From the NCBI GenBank assembly GCA_037953625.1, contig CM075652.1, positions 80,257,501 through 80,321,500 of the forward strand: a stretch of 64,000 bases of DNA. Reading direction: 5' to 3'. Shown piece after piece: positions 22,261-34,877 of this stretch (position 1 is the stretch's first letter; the number at the start of each line of letters is the position of its first letter). This stretch comes from Crotalaria pallida. Its lineage: Eukaryota > Streptophyta > Magnoliopsida > Fabales > Fabaceae. Under the pieces are notes generated by a model that was not told the origin of the DNA, did not search any database, and was given only the letters and a program-made list of their open reading frames with translations. Made by a program: the position numbers and the translations under genes.

Positions 22261-22649
22261 TGTGCAACACACCGTTGCACCATCAAATCAACAGTATACC
22301 ACATACTATCCACATTGTCCGCCTTAATGTGTCATCGAGCTAGCAGCAACTTTTTGTGATTCCAGAGGTCCTCCTCATGTCACCCGAACATGAGTAAACG
22401 ATCTAATATCCGAACTCAAACATGAATGTAATATCTTTGCTTAAAGAAATTGATTAGTATATTTCAATATGTAACGTGCCACCCAAGCAACGTTATGACG
22501 TGCCACCCGAGCAACGTCCCATCGTCCAAAATGAATAACCATATAATCAATCAATCTCTTTTAAGTCCTAGATCACTTGGATTATTGTAGTTAAATTCTT
22601 AACCAACTAAGTCAGAATTGAAAATGGTGTTTCTCAGGTTCAGGTAAAT

Positions 22650-22976
22650 TACTCGAGTATAATCCAGCATACTCGAGTGTTTTTCAACTTTTCCAGATTA
22701 CTCGAGTTTTCTTTAGGGTTACTCGAGTGTTCATGACTTTCTGGGGATTTGAGTTTCAAATTCATTAAATCACTCGAGTAGTTCATGGGTTACTCGAATG
22801 TTCATCATAATTTCCAGAATACTCGAGTCATCCCTGCATTACTCGAGTGGTTTGCCTTAACATGTCCCCAGGTCTTACTCGATACTCGAGTACTAGACAC
22901 AATACTCGAGTGTTCTTGTTCAAATTACATTGTTTTACAAACATTTTACTCAAGTATCCTGTCCAATACTCGAGAG
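22650..22976. repeat. TACTCGAGTA palindrome pairs, TEK3 3' LTR
   Basis: Six pairs at 22650/22670, 22699/22720, 22771/22791, 22820/22840, 22883/22903 and 22947/22967. Spacing is 20 bp in five and 21 in one. A seventh pair is at 24012/24032 (20 bp). Spacers of about 10 nt differ between all pairs. Facing plus, the left member usually ends in GAGTA and the right member in GAGTG. Confidence 0.9.
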
Positions 22977-24281
22977 TTTCACAGCAGAACAGACTGAAAT
23001 CTTAGTTTTAACACACCATTTTTAGTCCTACTCAATTCTAGTCCAATCCAGGGATCCACAAAGTTCATATATCATAAATAGAACATGTTACAACACTCAT
23101 TTCATATCAAATTACAAATTTGGCAGAGAATCAATCCTTAATGCATAAAATACACAATTTGACAACTCAACACCTCAAATTGCATAATAAGCACAATACT
23201 CATGAAATAGTGTTCATTTAAGTTCACATGCATGATTTAGAACTTGCTCAACACAGTTTTAGAGCATGACTTGGTCTCCAAACCAAAGTTCCTATTCAAT
23301 CTAAGCCCTTAGAGCCTCTTGGTGGCTCTCTAATGCATTTAATGAAATTTAAACTCTATCTAGTGTACGAAATTACTTCCCCTTACCTCTTAGATGTGAA
23401 TCAACAGAGACTTTACCCCAAACTTAGCTTCCAAGCTGAATTCCCCAAAATCCACACTGAAACAGAGCAGTTTCAGTAGAGCACCAAGATTGAATTGGTT
23501 GATGCATGAAACAGCCATAAAAATTGGGGAAATTAGTCTCTATATACTCTCTACAATTCACACTAACTAAAGAAACAAGATTCACATGAGGAGGTTGTCT
23601 GAGCTTACCAGAATCAAGCTCCAAAGTAAGCTCCAGAAAACCTGAGACAACAAATGGACTCCACTTCCAAGCTTCGATTCTTCCAATCTACTCACTCTCA
23701 GCTCACAATTTTGGTGTCTATACAAAGCTCGAGATGTGAGCTTTGTATTGGTGTATGATTTGTGGTTTGAATCAGAATACAGAGGATGAATCAAAAGAAA
23801 CAAGCTCGGAACCCTAACTTAATCAACACACTCGAAGTTTGCCAAAATGGTTGATTTCCAGCAACCATTGCGCTTAAATACTTGAACCTAACAATCATGC
23901 ATGGCGACACGAAAGCTAGGACGTGTTGAGGAAGACGATTTCGTGTCAACACACGAGAATCGTTAATGGTGACTCACCAAAACGCACTAACTCGTTCTTC
24001 ACTGACCAGAATACTCGAGTATTTCCAAAACTACTCGAGTGTTTTGACCAGTTTTTGAAAAATATAATTTTTATTTTCCTTCCCTCCAAAATCTTTCTAA
24101 AATCACTTCAAGGTCCCCAAACAGGGATTAATGTGAAAATATTTATTTTCTCATATAAGAACTATCTAATATTATCATTCATAATAAATTACTTTGAAAT
24201 CAAGAATAAAAATAATCAATTATAAATAAGCTTTATAATTAACATTTTATTCATCAAGGGTTAAAAATCTGGGATGTTACA

Positions 24282-24319
24282 CTCATCCCCACTTAAAAGG
24301 AATTTCGTCCCCGAAATTC
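24282..24319 (-). promoter_or_regulatory. 3' hairpin and polypurine tract of TEK3
   Basis: On the minus strand, 24319-24300 is the perfect hairpin GAATTTCG-GGGA-CGAAATTC. It is followed by CTTTTAAGTGGGGATGAG up to the LTR. Confidence 0.82.
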
Positions 24320-26455
24320 TTTTAAAAGTTCTATAATTTCCAAAGTTACACAAAAAGTTGTTCTAAGGTTATATATTCAAAATATAGTTAGGAAGAACCC
24401 TTCCCCACTTAAAAGAATTTTCTTATATATTTTTTTTTTCAGTTCTCTGACCCAAAACGTTTCACAAAATATTTCAATTGAACTTTTTCTCAATTAAAAC
24501 TTTTGCATTCCAAAGCACATACACATCCTTATTTCTCATAAAAGGGTTTTTCTAAAATTTCCTCAGGATTATCTTGTAATTCCTTCAAATGAAATCTTTT
24601 GACTAAAAACTTTTTCGAATAACACCTTTAAAATATACATATATAATCCTCAATTAAAACATTTTCCAAAGATCCTTTTTGAGGAAAACCCCGTCTCGTT
24701 GCGCACTCTGATCACTCGACACGAGTAGGGAAATATTCGTATGACTTCATTTCTTAATAGTTGTAAACATCAGGGTGATCAGTCCTAATATTTAAACTAT
24801 CAGTAATGAGATCATCCCTTTCAGATATAATCTTTCTCAAGAAAGACTATACGATTTACCTTTAAGTTAGATGAACTTAAAGATTAAGAGTATTATTGTC
24901 ACTATCAGACTTATTCAGATAGCCAAGTTCTAGAGAAACTTCCGTTGGGGAGACAAATACTTGTCCTATCCCAGTGGTTCTTAATCTCTCTAGTCTTAAC
25001 TGATCTTCCTCTTTCTGTAGTGTCCAAAGAAATTTATCACATCCAACTGTGATAAGGGTTTTGATCACATAAATTCAAGTTAAAGACTTGTTCAGATATA
25101 CCAATTACAAAACGATTTAATTAACGCAGTCGAAAGCATTTGACCACGTTAATTCGAATCGACAAAGAGATAACTCAAACTACCTATATCCGAATCTAAT
25201 CACGCATCCTAATAGGATGGAAAACTCTCCCATTCTTGATTTGCTGGCTGACCATTCCCTTTCAGTACATCACTATATCGTCCGTGATGATGCACCTTAC
25301 CTTCTCAACTGAAAATTGGCAACTAAATCCTTTCCGTCGAATTTTTAGTTACTTTTATGCAATTGAGGTTTCCTTAACCTCCTGTGCATGAAATTCTGGT
25401 TCCCATCATTAATTCACTAATAAGCTTCCTATGCTTTCCTCATCCTCCATACCAATTCTACACATACTTGCTAGTGTCAGGAATCCCTTGTTCCTCAATG
25501 ATTGACAACTGGTTTGAAGTTCAAACATCATTCTTTTCCCGACTCCGCATGTTTGAATCTTCTATTAAAATTGCAACGAAACATACTTCTCCGATCCTTT
25601 GAACTTGGCAATGTCTTCCCCGAGATTCGTATTGCCCTACCTTATTTCCAACAATTTAATCTCCTTGATCTTTCAAAACTTCATCCTTGAGTGATTCCCA
25701 AGTGACATGCCAATCCTATGCTTCCAATATCAAATTTACATTGTTCCACTATGTCTTAGTTCCACCATTTATCATATAAGTGGTATAACCTTTACTCATC
25801 CATTTTGCTTGATCCCATAACTAATCTTCATCTTCCAGATCGTCTGGAATCCAAATTCTTACCCTTGAAATATCCCCTATGGAACTTAGGTTTCTTCCCT
25901 TTCGAATCAATCTCTTATTGGTCCTTAATTCTTCGGTTCTTTTGTTGCAATTCACGAATTCGAGTTAGGAATTCTACTGTGATTTGCAACCTCCACTCCT
26001 TACTTCTCGTCGGTCTACTTGTATCCTCAAGCTCGAATCTATTAGACTCCTTAAACCCATTTTTCTTAAACTCCGTAGAGCTCACATGAATTGCCTTTCG
26101 GTCCAATTGTAATTGCTACCTCCTTTGCTTTGTCATAACGACGACAGAGTCTCCGATCATGAGCCTTTAAGATTCTGTCTGTCGACATTGTCCCTTGTTC
26201 AATTCCTCCTCTCGGTTGTACAATTACTTCGACTCTCCAGGGTCGTTAACGCCTAACGCGTAGTGACACGAGGAAAGGCCTCAAGTCCTCACAAAAATCA
26301 TGATTGTTGCAAAGCTCAAGTCATGCGCCAAATGTATCACCTTGTGTGTGTTCAATCACCTTGATGCACACACATCTACCTTTCTTTCATAAAACTACTT
26401 CCTTCCAAGTCCCGTTCTCGACACTTGAAAGTATGCTCCAATACTTTGGCATGAA
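24320..26455 (-). pseudogene. TEK3 decayed pol region
   Basis: About 2.1 kb with no long frame. The only part I can align is at 26106-25915 on the minus strand, where 'RKAIHVSS', 'RLQITVEFLTRIRELQQK' match the RNase H-integrase linker of TEK1 and TEK2 ('LGMLQITNEF', 'RERQQKD'). RT, RNase H core and integrase core are not recognisable. The length is well below the roughly 3 kb expected for pol, so deletion and rearrangement have both occurred. Confidence 0.65.
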
Positions 26456-27766
26456 TCAAGTAGGAGTAACACAGGAGGAAAGGTTATCCTTCTCCAGAAT
26501 CACGTCCAAATGTGATAAAGGATGATAGATTGAATTTAACTTAGTGCCGCGATCAAATATCTCGACACTATACAACTTTAGAACATGTTTGGGTAGTTTC
26601 ATAGGGTCTCTAATTTTAAAACAATTAGGGAAATCCAACTTCAATCTACTCACACATATATGTTGAACAAAAGAATAAGTAACTCCCATATGGAACACAA
26701 TCATGCAAAGTTGGTTTTGAAATAAATGGTTACCTTGCACGAGATCGGGAGATTGGTTCTTTTCTACTCTATTCAGGGTAAACGCTTTGCCTTGAGTCTT
26801 TGGTTTGCTAGCAAATCTGGTGTGGTTACTTTTCATAGACTCTTTGCAGTAACGTGCAATATGACCCTGCTTTCCACAATTGAAGCAATTACTTGTTGCC
26901 CAGCAGATCCTTCCATAATGATGGTGCTTACACTTCTCACAGTAAGGAGCATTACTGCGAGACTTAACCCCATCCTTAACTTCAACTCTTCCTTTGCCTC
27001 GATTCGGATCCAAATATGGACCCTTATTCCGAAGATCAAATCTTTTCTTTCTTTGTGGTCCATAACTCGGCTGGTTACTCTTTGTTTGATCAGCTAATAC
27101 TTCCGCCTTCTTATCATCCTCATACATTCGACACATATCTACCAACGTAGGAAAACTTTGAATCTTCTGATAACTGAAAACAGATTTCAATTCAGGTTTC
27201 AAACCACTTTCAAACTTGATGCATTTGCTCCTTTCATCGGGATTGTTTTGATAGTATGGAGAGTACTTCATCAGTTCCTCGAACTTAGCAGCGTACTCAC
27301 CTACACTCATGTCTCCTTGCTTTAATTGCAGAAACTCAATTTCCTTTTTCCTTCTTAAGTCTTCCGGGAAATATTTATTAAGAAACTTTTCCGTAAACAT
27401 ACCCCAATTAATATCCCTTCCTTCATAGTGCAGGAGCTAAACTGTGTGATTCCACCAGTTCTCCGCCTCGTCTTCTAACATATAAACTGCATATGCCATC
27501 TTCTGAGCCTTGGTGTAGTCTAATGTTCTAAAGATCTTATCCATAGTATGAATCCACTTATTAGCGTCCTCAGGCCTAAATCCTCCTTCGAACTTAGGTG
27601 GATTACAACTTCTAAAATCCGCCATACTCTTAGTTTCCGAATTACCAACGTTATATTGATGAGGCGGTTGTTGAGATTGCTGTTGCTGCCATTGATGCAT
27701 AGATTCCATCACAGCGGTGATTCTTTCTAATATCGCATCGGTGCGATTTTGATTTCTAGTCATCAT
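26456..27766 (-). pseudogene. gag: TEK3 gag and protease start (one internal stop, rearranged end)
   Basis: From 27766 it reads M-M-T-R-N and the gag core ('EDEAENWWNHTV'), then TAG at 27437-27439 where TEK1 and the gag family suggest Gln. It resumes in the same frame to 26456. The second part has 'YFPEDLRRKKEIEFLQLKQ', 'GDMSVGEYAAKFEELMKYSP' and a CX2CX4HX4C knuckle (CFNCGKQGHIARYC). The protease motif reads F-H-M-G-V-T instead of F-D-S-G-A-S/T, so the catalytic site is lost. After 'LDVILEKD' the frame runs into unrelated codons at the rearrangement point and stops. Confidence 0.88.
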
Positions 27767-28005
27767 AATAGACCTGCGCTATTGCTCATGGTCACATACG
27801 ATGGACTAAGAAACATTCTCCACACAACCTATCCTAAGGTCATAACAATAGCTTTCAACAATGCATACAATTTCCACAATGTATCAATTGCTCCATTTGA
27901 GCAAGATAATGGTATTCAAAACAATAAACATGCCCTATGGATACCTGCTTGATGTTGATGACTACCTTTCTGGAGCTACTTCCACTACTACAGGATTTGA
28001 CTTTT

Positions 28006-28017
28006 GCTCTGATACCA
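28006..28017 (-). other. Primer-binding site (tRNA-iMet) of TEK3
   Basis: TGGTATCAGAGC on the minus strand, 5 bp inside the 5' LTR boundary. Confidence 0.92.
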
Positions 28018-28746
28018 CTAAGTGTCACACCCTCAAAATAACCCAAGTAATTACTACAAAATGAATACTATGACTTGAGAATATATGGACTTGTAAAATG
28101 TTAGAAAATACTGGATTCAAAATTTTCTTTTATATTTTCCAAATAGTCGGGTGCACAAACCAAAACATGGGATGTTTGGAGAATAGTTTACATATTACTT
28201 TTTAAATCGGATTCGGCATTCACTTTGCTCAAAAGGTAATTTCGCAAATCTTGGATAGCATTCTCTTTGAAGATAAATGTACTCTATTTCATATAAAGGA
28301 ACTCAAGTATTGCCATCCAGTTTTCGTCTAGCCAAGTGACACCATTTCCAAAATGTCATAGCCGAATTCTTTTAAATCAATATCAGAGTAAGCGGAAATA
28401 TCAGGACTATGTAATAAACTTTAGTATAAGCATGGATTTTATATATATCAAAAGGTATGTAATACATAGTCCGGCGGTAAGGATCTCCAAATCCCAGAAC
28501 AAGTCCATAAGGCTATGTATTTATATGTACATCAAAATAGACCATGGCTCCAGAGTTTTCAAGAGAAATTCCCACAATATATAAAACTCCCAAAGCTGGT
28601 CTCATAGCACTGGTCGCGGCAGCAGTAGTAGAAGTCTCCAAGAAGTTGCAGCAATCATCATCCGACATCATCATCAGCAGCTAATCTCCTCCACGGCATC
28701 CATCACACCGGATCCCTGATCCTCATCATTTACCTTATGCACATAC

Positions 28747-29221
28747 CTAGGGATCATCGCCTCTCCATTGACTCCCGATAGATTGAACGACAAGCTCGCT
28801 TCCGCTTTCGTATTCGACAGGATCCTCCTTGATCTTATTTGAAGGAGTATTTACCCTACCACTGGGTACAAGGTCTAATGAAAACGTGACCTTAATAGGA
28901 CTCCTTGAAATAGACGGGGAAGTCTCCTCTCGAATAACTCTAAGAGAAAAAAAAGTATGAGCGGGTAGGTTTGAATTGAAAACTGTTATACAAGCGAGCT
29001 GGTCGAGTGGGAGATGATCCATGGTAAGTATAAAAAGTAGATACATGCATAGCGTATATGATGGGAATCCTAAACCTACGAGGATGTGACCGAACCAGTG
29101 GATTAGGGTAATCGAAGGTAACCACTATTTCACCCTCATACACCACTCGGCAATCCTCGCAGATCCATATGCCACTAAGAAGTGGGCGGACCTCGATGCA
29201 AGCGATGTAACGCGACATCAC
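28747..29221 (-). pseudogene. LTR-encoded conserved ORF, TEK3 5' LTR copy
   Basis: Same two overlapping frames as at 21062-21536 (29221-28940 and 29046-28747), differing by one residue near the end of the first frame. Same position directly after the acceptor. Confidence 0.6.
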
Positions 29222-31070
29222 CTACAAGGGCATAGGGGTAAGCGAATCTATACACATAATCAATAGATCTTAAATGTAGAAGTGATCATGATTATGCACA
29301 TATAACCCCAAATCAGTTAACAGCCATGGTTAACACTTAGCCGCACTTATGCAGATACGATATTCATACTCATTCTTAATATTAAACCTTAGCTCAAATA
29401 AGGTTAAGTGGCATGATGCCTGACATTCTTCTCTTTTTGAGATTCTCCATCTAATGTCCTCACGGACGCCAATCCAATACCATAATGCATTTCCAAATCA
29501 CGAATACGTTACCACAACGTATGGCGTACTAGCTCGGAAGTGATAAAAACGTCACACTATCTGGTGAACGTTGCGTTGCCCAAGGACGTAAACCTATCAC
29601 TTCTCAACATACAAAGGGTGTGATAAAAAACGTCACCACATCTGATGATCGTCACGTCGCCTAAGGACGTAAACCTTATCACTTGTGATACACGACAGAG
29701 GTGATAAACAACGTCACCATGTCTGATGAACGTCACGTCGCCCAAGGACGTAAACCTTATCACTTGTGTGCACCACACCCTTCTCAACAAACAACGGGTG
29801 TGATAAAAAACGTCACCACATCTGATGAACGTCACGTCGCCTAAGGACGTAAACCTTATCACTTGTGATACACGACAGAGGTGGTAAACAACGTCACCAT
29901 GTCTGATCAGCGTCACGTCGCCAAAACGTAAACCTTACCACTTGTGTGCAACACACCGTTGCACCATCAAATCAACAGTATACCACATACTATCCACATT
30001 GTCCGCCTTAATATGTCATCGAGCTAGCAGAAACTTTTTGTGCTTCCAGAGGTCCTCCTCATGTCACCCGAACATGAGTAAACGATCTAATATCTGAACT
30101 CAAACATGAATGTAATATCTTTGCTTAAAGAAATTGATTGGTATATTTCAATATGTAACGTGCCACCCAAGCAACGTTATGACGTGCCACCCGAGCAACG
30201 TCCCATCGTCCAAAATGAATAACCATATAATCAATCAATCTCTTTTAAGTCCTAGATCACTTGGATTATTGTAGTTAAATTCTTAACCAACTAAGTCAGA
30301 ATTGAAAATGGTGTTTCTCAGGTTCAGGTAAATTACTCGAGTATAATCCAGCATACTCGAGTGTTTTTCAACTTTTCCAGATTACTCGAGTGTTCCTTAG
30401 GGTTACTCGAGTGTTCATGACTTTCTGGGGATTTGAGTTTCAAATTCATTAAATCACTCGAGTAGTTCATGGGTTACTCGAGTGTTCATCATAATTTCCA
30501 GAATACTCGAGTCATCCCTGCATTACTCGAGTGGTTTGCCTTAACATGTCCCCAGGTCTTACTCGATACTCGAGTACTAGACACAATACTCGAGTGTTCT
30601 TGTTCAAATTACATTGTTTTACAAACATTTTACTCGAGTATCCTATCCAATACTCGAGTGTTTCACAGCAGAACAGACTGAAATCTTAGTTTTAACACAC
30701 CATTTTCAGTCCTACTCAATTCTAGTCCAATCCAGGGATCCACAAAGTTCATATATCATAAATAGAACATGTTACAACACTCATTTCATATCAAATTACA
30801 AATTTGGCAGAGAATCAATCCTTAATGCATAAAATACACAATTTGACAACTCAACACCTCAAATTGCATAATAAGCACAATACTCATGAAATAGTGTTCA
30901 TTTAAGTTCACATGCATGATTTAGAACTTGCTCAACACATTTTTAGAGCATGACTTGGTCTCCAAACCAAAGTTCCTATTCAATCTAAGCCCTTAGAGCC
31001 TCTTGGTGGCTCTCTAATGCATTTAATGAAATTTAAACTCTATCTAGTGTACGAAATTACTTCCCCTTAC
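29222..31070 (-). other. Predicted LTR-resident intron, TEK3 5' LTR
   Basis: Same donor and acceptor sequences as the 3' LTR copy; 1849 bp. In the 5' LTR this intron would lie in the leader of the element's own transcript, upstream of the PBS. Confidence 0.52.
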
Positions 31071-31970
31071 CTCTTAGATGTGAATCAACAGAGACTTTAC
31101 CCCAAACTTAGCTTCCAAGCTGAATTCCCCAAAATCCACACTGAAACAGAGCAGTTTCAGCAGAGCACCAAGATTGAATTGGTTGATGCATGAAACAGCC
31201 ATAAAAATTGGGGAAATTAGTCTCTATATACTCTCTACAATTCACACTAACTAAAGAAACAAGATTCACATGAGGAGGTTGTCTGAGCTTACCAGAATCA
31301 AGCTCCAAAGTAAGCTCCAGAAAACCTGAGACAACAAACGGACTCCACTTCCAAGCTTCGATTCTTCCAATCTACTCACTCTCAGCTCACAATTTTGGTG
31401 TCTATACAAAGCTCGAGATGTGAGCTTTGTATTGGTGTATGATTTGTGGTTTGAATCAGAATACAGAGGATGAATCAAAAGAAACAAGCTCGGAACCCTA
31501 ACTTAATCAACACACTCGAAGTTTGCCAAAATGGTTGATTTCCAGCAACCATTGAGCTTAAATACTTGAACCTAACAATCATGCATGGCGACACGAAAGC
31601 TAGGACGTGTTGAGGAAGACGATTTCGTGTCAACACACGAGAATCGTTAATGGTGACTCACCAAAACGCACTAACTCGTTCTTCACTGACCAGAATACTC
31701 GAGTATTTCCAAAACTACTCGAGTGTTTTGACCAGTTTTTGAAAAATATAATTTTTATTTTCCTTCCCTCCAAAATCTTTCTAAAATCACTTCAAGGTCC
31801 CCAAACAGGGATTAATGTGAAAATATTTATTTTCTCATATTAGAACTATCTAATATTATCATTCATAATAAATTACTTTGAAATCAAGAATAAAAATAAT
31901 CAATTATAAATAAGCTTTATAATTAACATTTTATTCATCAAGGGTTAAAAATCTGGGATGTTACAGCCTT

Positions 31971-32594
31971 CGTTTTCTGGCAAACCAGACATGATGCTAC
32001 ATACTCAGCCACATCTTTCTTTAATCCAGACCACCAGAACAACTTTTTCAAATCCTGATACATCTTAGCTGTTCCCGGATGCATACTCATCCGACTCTTG
32101 TGCGCTTCCTCCAATATCATTCTTCTAAGTTCCGCGTCTTTTGGAACGCATATCCTCGTCTTGAAACGAAGAAGTCCATCATTTCCCTCCTGAAAGTTCA
32201 GTTCTTTCCCTTCCGATGCCACCCTTTTCTTTTCACTAAGCTCACCATCTTTTTGTTGCCGCTCGCGGATCAGAGTCATAAACTCATTCGTGATCTGCAG
32301 CATTCCTAACCTGAAGCTTGTTGGCTCGACTTCCATTACCAAACTCATATCTCGAAACTTCTCCAGTAACACAGCCTCCTTAATCATCATGGCACTCACA
32401 TGCAATGCCTTTCTGCTTAGGGCATCCGCAACCACATTCGCCTTTTCAGGATGATAGTGGAGTTCAAAGTCATAATCTTTGAGAAACTCCATCCACCGAC
32501 GTTGTCTCATGTTCAGCTCTTTCTGGTCAAAGAGATACTTTAAGCTCTTATGGTCACTGAATACTCGGAAAACAGTGCCATAGAGATAGTGCCT
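31971..32594 (-). pseudogene. pol: TEK2 pol, middle part: RNase H end and integrase zinc domain
   Basis: In frame with the upstream pol segment after the TAG at 32595. Contains the end of RNase H ('RQRRWMEFLKDYDFELHYH', 'NVVADALSR'), a linker, and the integrase HHCC domain ('ILEEAHKSRMSMHPGTAKMY', 'VASCLVCQK'). Ends at the TEK3 insertion. Confidence 0.9.
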
Positions 32595-34856
32595 CTAGAT
32601 CTTAAGAGCGAAAACTATTGTGGCTAACTCCAAGTCGTGCGTCGGATAATTCACCTCATGCACTTTCAACTGCCTTGATGCGTATGCCACCACCTTACCT
32701 TCTTGCATCAACACACATCCGAGGCCTTGCCCTGACGCATCGCAGTACACATCAAAACTCTTCTGTGGGTCAGGTAAGATTAACACCGGTGAAGTGGTCA
32801 GCTTTTCCTTCAGCTTTTGGAAACTCTCTTCGCACTTCGAGTCCCAGACAAAAGGTTGATCCTTCTTGGTCAACTTAGTCAAGGGTAGGGAGATCTTCGA
32901 AAATCCTTCTATAAATCTTCGGTAGTACCCGGCAAGTCCTAAGAAACTTCGGACCTCCGTTACTGTCTTAGGTTGTTCCCATTGAAGAACTGATTCAACC
33001 TTTGTTGTATCGACAACTATTCCTCCTTTCGAGATCACATGTCCCAAAAACATAACTTCCTCCAGCAAAAACTCGCACTTCGAGGGTTTGGCGTACAACT
33101 GCTTCTCCTTTAAAACTTTCAACACAATCCTTAAGTGTTCTGCATGTTCCTCTGGACTCTTTGAGTAGACCAAAATATCATCTATAAAGACCACTACAAA
33201 CGAGTCCAAGAACGGTCTGAAGACCCTGTTCATGTAGTCCATAAAAACAGAAGGAGCATCCGTCAAACCGAACGGCATTACTACATACTCGTAGTGCCCA
33301 TAGCGAGATCGAAACGCCGTCTTGGGAATATCCTGTTCCCGAATCCTTATCTGATGGTACCCAGATCCTAGATCTATCTTCGAGAAAATAGAAGCTCCAC
33401 GAACTTGATCCATAAGATCGTCTATCCTTGGCAGAGGGTATTTGTTCTTGATGGTCACCTTGTTCAACTGCCGATAGTCCACACACATACGCAGACTTCC
33501 GTCCTTCTTTCTCATAAACAACACTGGCGCACCCCAGAGAGATACACTTGGCTTGATCAACTGTTTCTGCAGCAACTCTTCTACTTGCTTCTTCAACTCA
33601 GCCATCCCTGGAGGCGCCATCCTATATGGTGCTATAGAAATTGGGCCAGTCCCTGGGATTAGATCGATACCAAACTCGATTTCTCGATTCGACGGCAACC
33701 CCGGTACATTATCCATGAACATCTCCGGAAACTCCTCTACCACTGGTATTCCTTTTATCTCTTTCTCCTCTTCTTCCCTCATTGCAGAGAACAGACACAT
33801 GAAGCCTTTGGGTTCGGGGTTCGAGGGTTGAAGGTCTTTGTACAAGGCTATCCTCTTATCACAGTTGATGATCACTCGGTTCCTCATCATCCAGTCCATA
33901 CCAAGAATGACATCTAACTGTGGTAAAGGTAAACAGACTAGGTCTACACTCGAGACGTGGCCTAGTACCTCAACCAAACAGTTTAAACAGACTTTGGAAG
34001 TAAGGACAGGGGAGTCAGTTGGGGTTTCTATTCTAAAGCAGTATGGTGAATCAGATAGGGGCAAGTTCAAATGATTCACACATTCATATGAAACGAAAGA
34101 ATGACTAGCTCTAGAATCAAACAAAACTTTACAAGGTTGACTATTAAGAAGAAGGGTACCTTGCACGAGATCAGGGGCTTGATTGGCTTCAGCACCACTG
34201 AGAGTAAACACCTTCCCTCTAGCCACCGGTCTATTCACCGATCCCTTCGAGTCACCCTTCTCGGGTTCTCTACAATCCCTTGACCAATGACCCGGCTTAC
34301 CACACTTAAAGCAACCAGAAAACGGCTTCCGACAAACCTCTCCAAAGTGATGACGTTTGCACTTATCGCACAACGGAGCACTTCCCTGATAACTTGCTAC
34401 TTGTCCCGACGCCTTGCCTTTACCCTTGACCTTGAAGTGTGGCCTTTTGCCTCTAAAGTTTGAATCCTTGCGCCACTGTGACCCGGAACTCTGCTGATTC
34501 CTCTTGCTTCGCAAGTATAGCTCCTCAGCCTTCTTATCATCTTCATAAACCCGACACATGTCGACCAGAGTTGAGAAGTTCTGAATCTTCTGGTAACTGA
34601 AGGCTGCCTTTAAATCCGGTCTTAGCCCATTCTCAAACTTGATGCACTTGCTTCGTTCATCAGGGTGTTGCTGAAAGTAAGGAGAATACTTAAGCAGCTC
34701 CTCAAACTTAGCGGTGTATTCACCCACATTCATGTCGCCTTGCTGCAGTTGCAGAAACTCTACCTCCTTCTTCCGCCTCAGATCCTCAGGAAAATACTTA
34801 TCCAGAAACTTTTCCGTGAACACTTGCCATGTGACTTCCCGACCTTCATGAGCCAA
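32595..34856 (-). pseudogene. pol: TEK2 gag C-terminus, protease, RT and RNase H start
   Basis: 753 codons without a stop. Order: gag core ('YFPEDLRRKKEVEFLQLQQG'), knuckle CFKCGKPGHWSRDC, protease, RT with catalytic 'VVVFIDDILVYSKS' near residue 570, and RNase H start ('DVYCDASGQGLGCVLMQEG', 'YPTHDLELATIVFALKI'). The protease site reads F-D-S-R-A-S, so the Gly of D-S-G is Arg. It ends at a TAG (32595-32597) at a position where TEK1 has Trp ('ALKIWRHYL'). Confidence 0.92.
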
Positions 34857-34877
34857 GAGTTGAACAGCGTGCTTCCA

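Larger units (their letters stand above)
21537..23386 (-). other. Predicted LTR-resident intron, TEK3 3' LTR
   Basis: Donor AAGAG|GTAAGGG ending at 23386, acceptor CCCTTGTAG at 21537-21538. The span is 1850 bp and contains six palindrome pairs and the minisatellite. Confidence 0.52.
20337..24281 (-). repeat. TEK3 3' LTR
   Basis: 3945 bp, TGTCACACCC to GGATGTTACA. Sense order from 24281: palindrome pair (24032 and 24012), TATA-like TATTTAAG near 23875, donor AAGAG|GTAAGGG (23386), six palindrome pairs (22976-22650), minisatellite (22260-21866), acceptor (21538-21537), ORF (21536-21062). Confidence 0.93.
20337..31965 (-). mobile_element. TEK3: Tekay-like element inserted in TEK2 integrase
   Basis: 11.6 kb, LTRs at 20337-24281 (3') and 28023-31965 (5'), perfect duplication GCCTT at 20332-20336 and 31966-31970. 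The PBS and purine tract are in place. Gag is nearly complete, but most of pol between about 24330 and 26450 is gone or unrecognisable, so it could move only with helper proteins. The LTRs look more than 98% identical by eye, so it is younger than TEK2 and TEK1. Confidence 0.93.
28023..31965 (-). repeat. TEK3 5' LTR
   Basis: 3943 bp, nearly identical to 20337-24281. Palindrome pairs at 30334/30354, 30383/30404, 30455/30475, 30504/30524, 30567/30587, 30631/30651 and 31696/31716. Two palindromes that are mutated in the 3' LTR (22791 and 22947) are intact here. Donor at 31069-31070, acceptor at 29222-29223. Confidence 0.93.

Noticed and set aside
22650..22976. CRISPR-like look of the short palindromes with unique spacers
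   Set aside because: This is plant nuclear DNA inside an LTR, the motif is only 10 bp, spacers are about 10 nt within pairs and irregular between pairs, and no cas genes exist.
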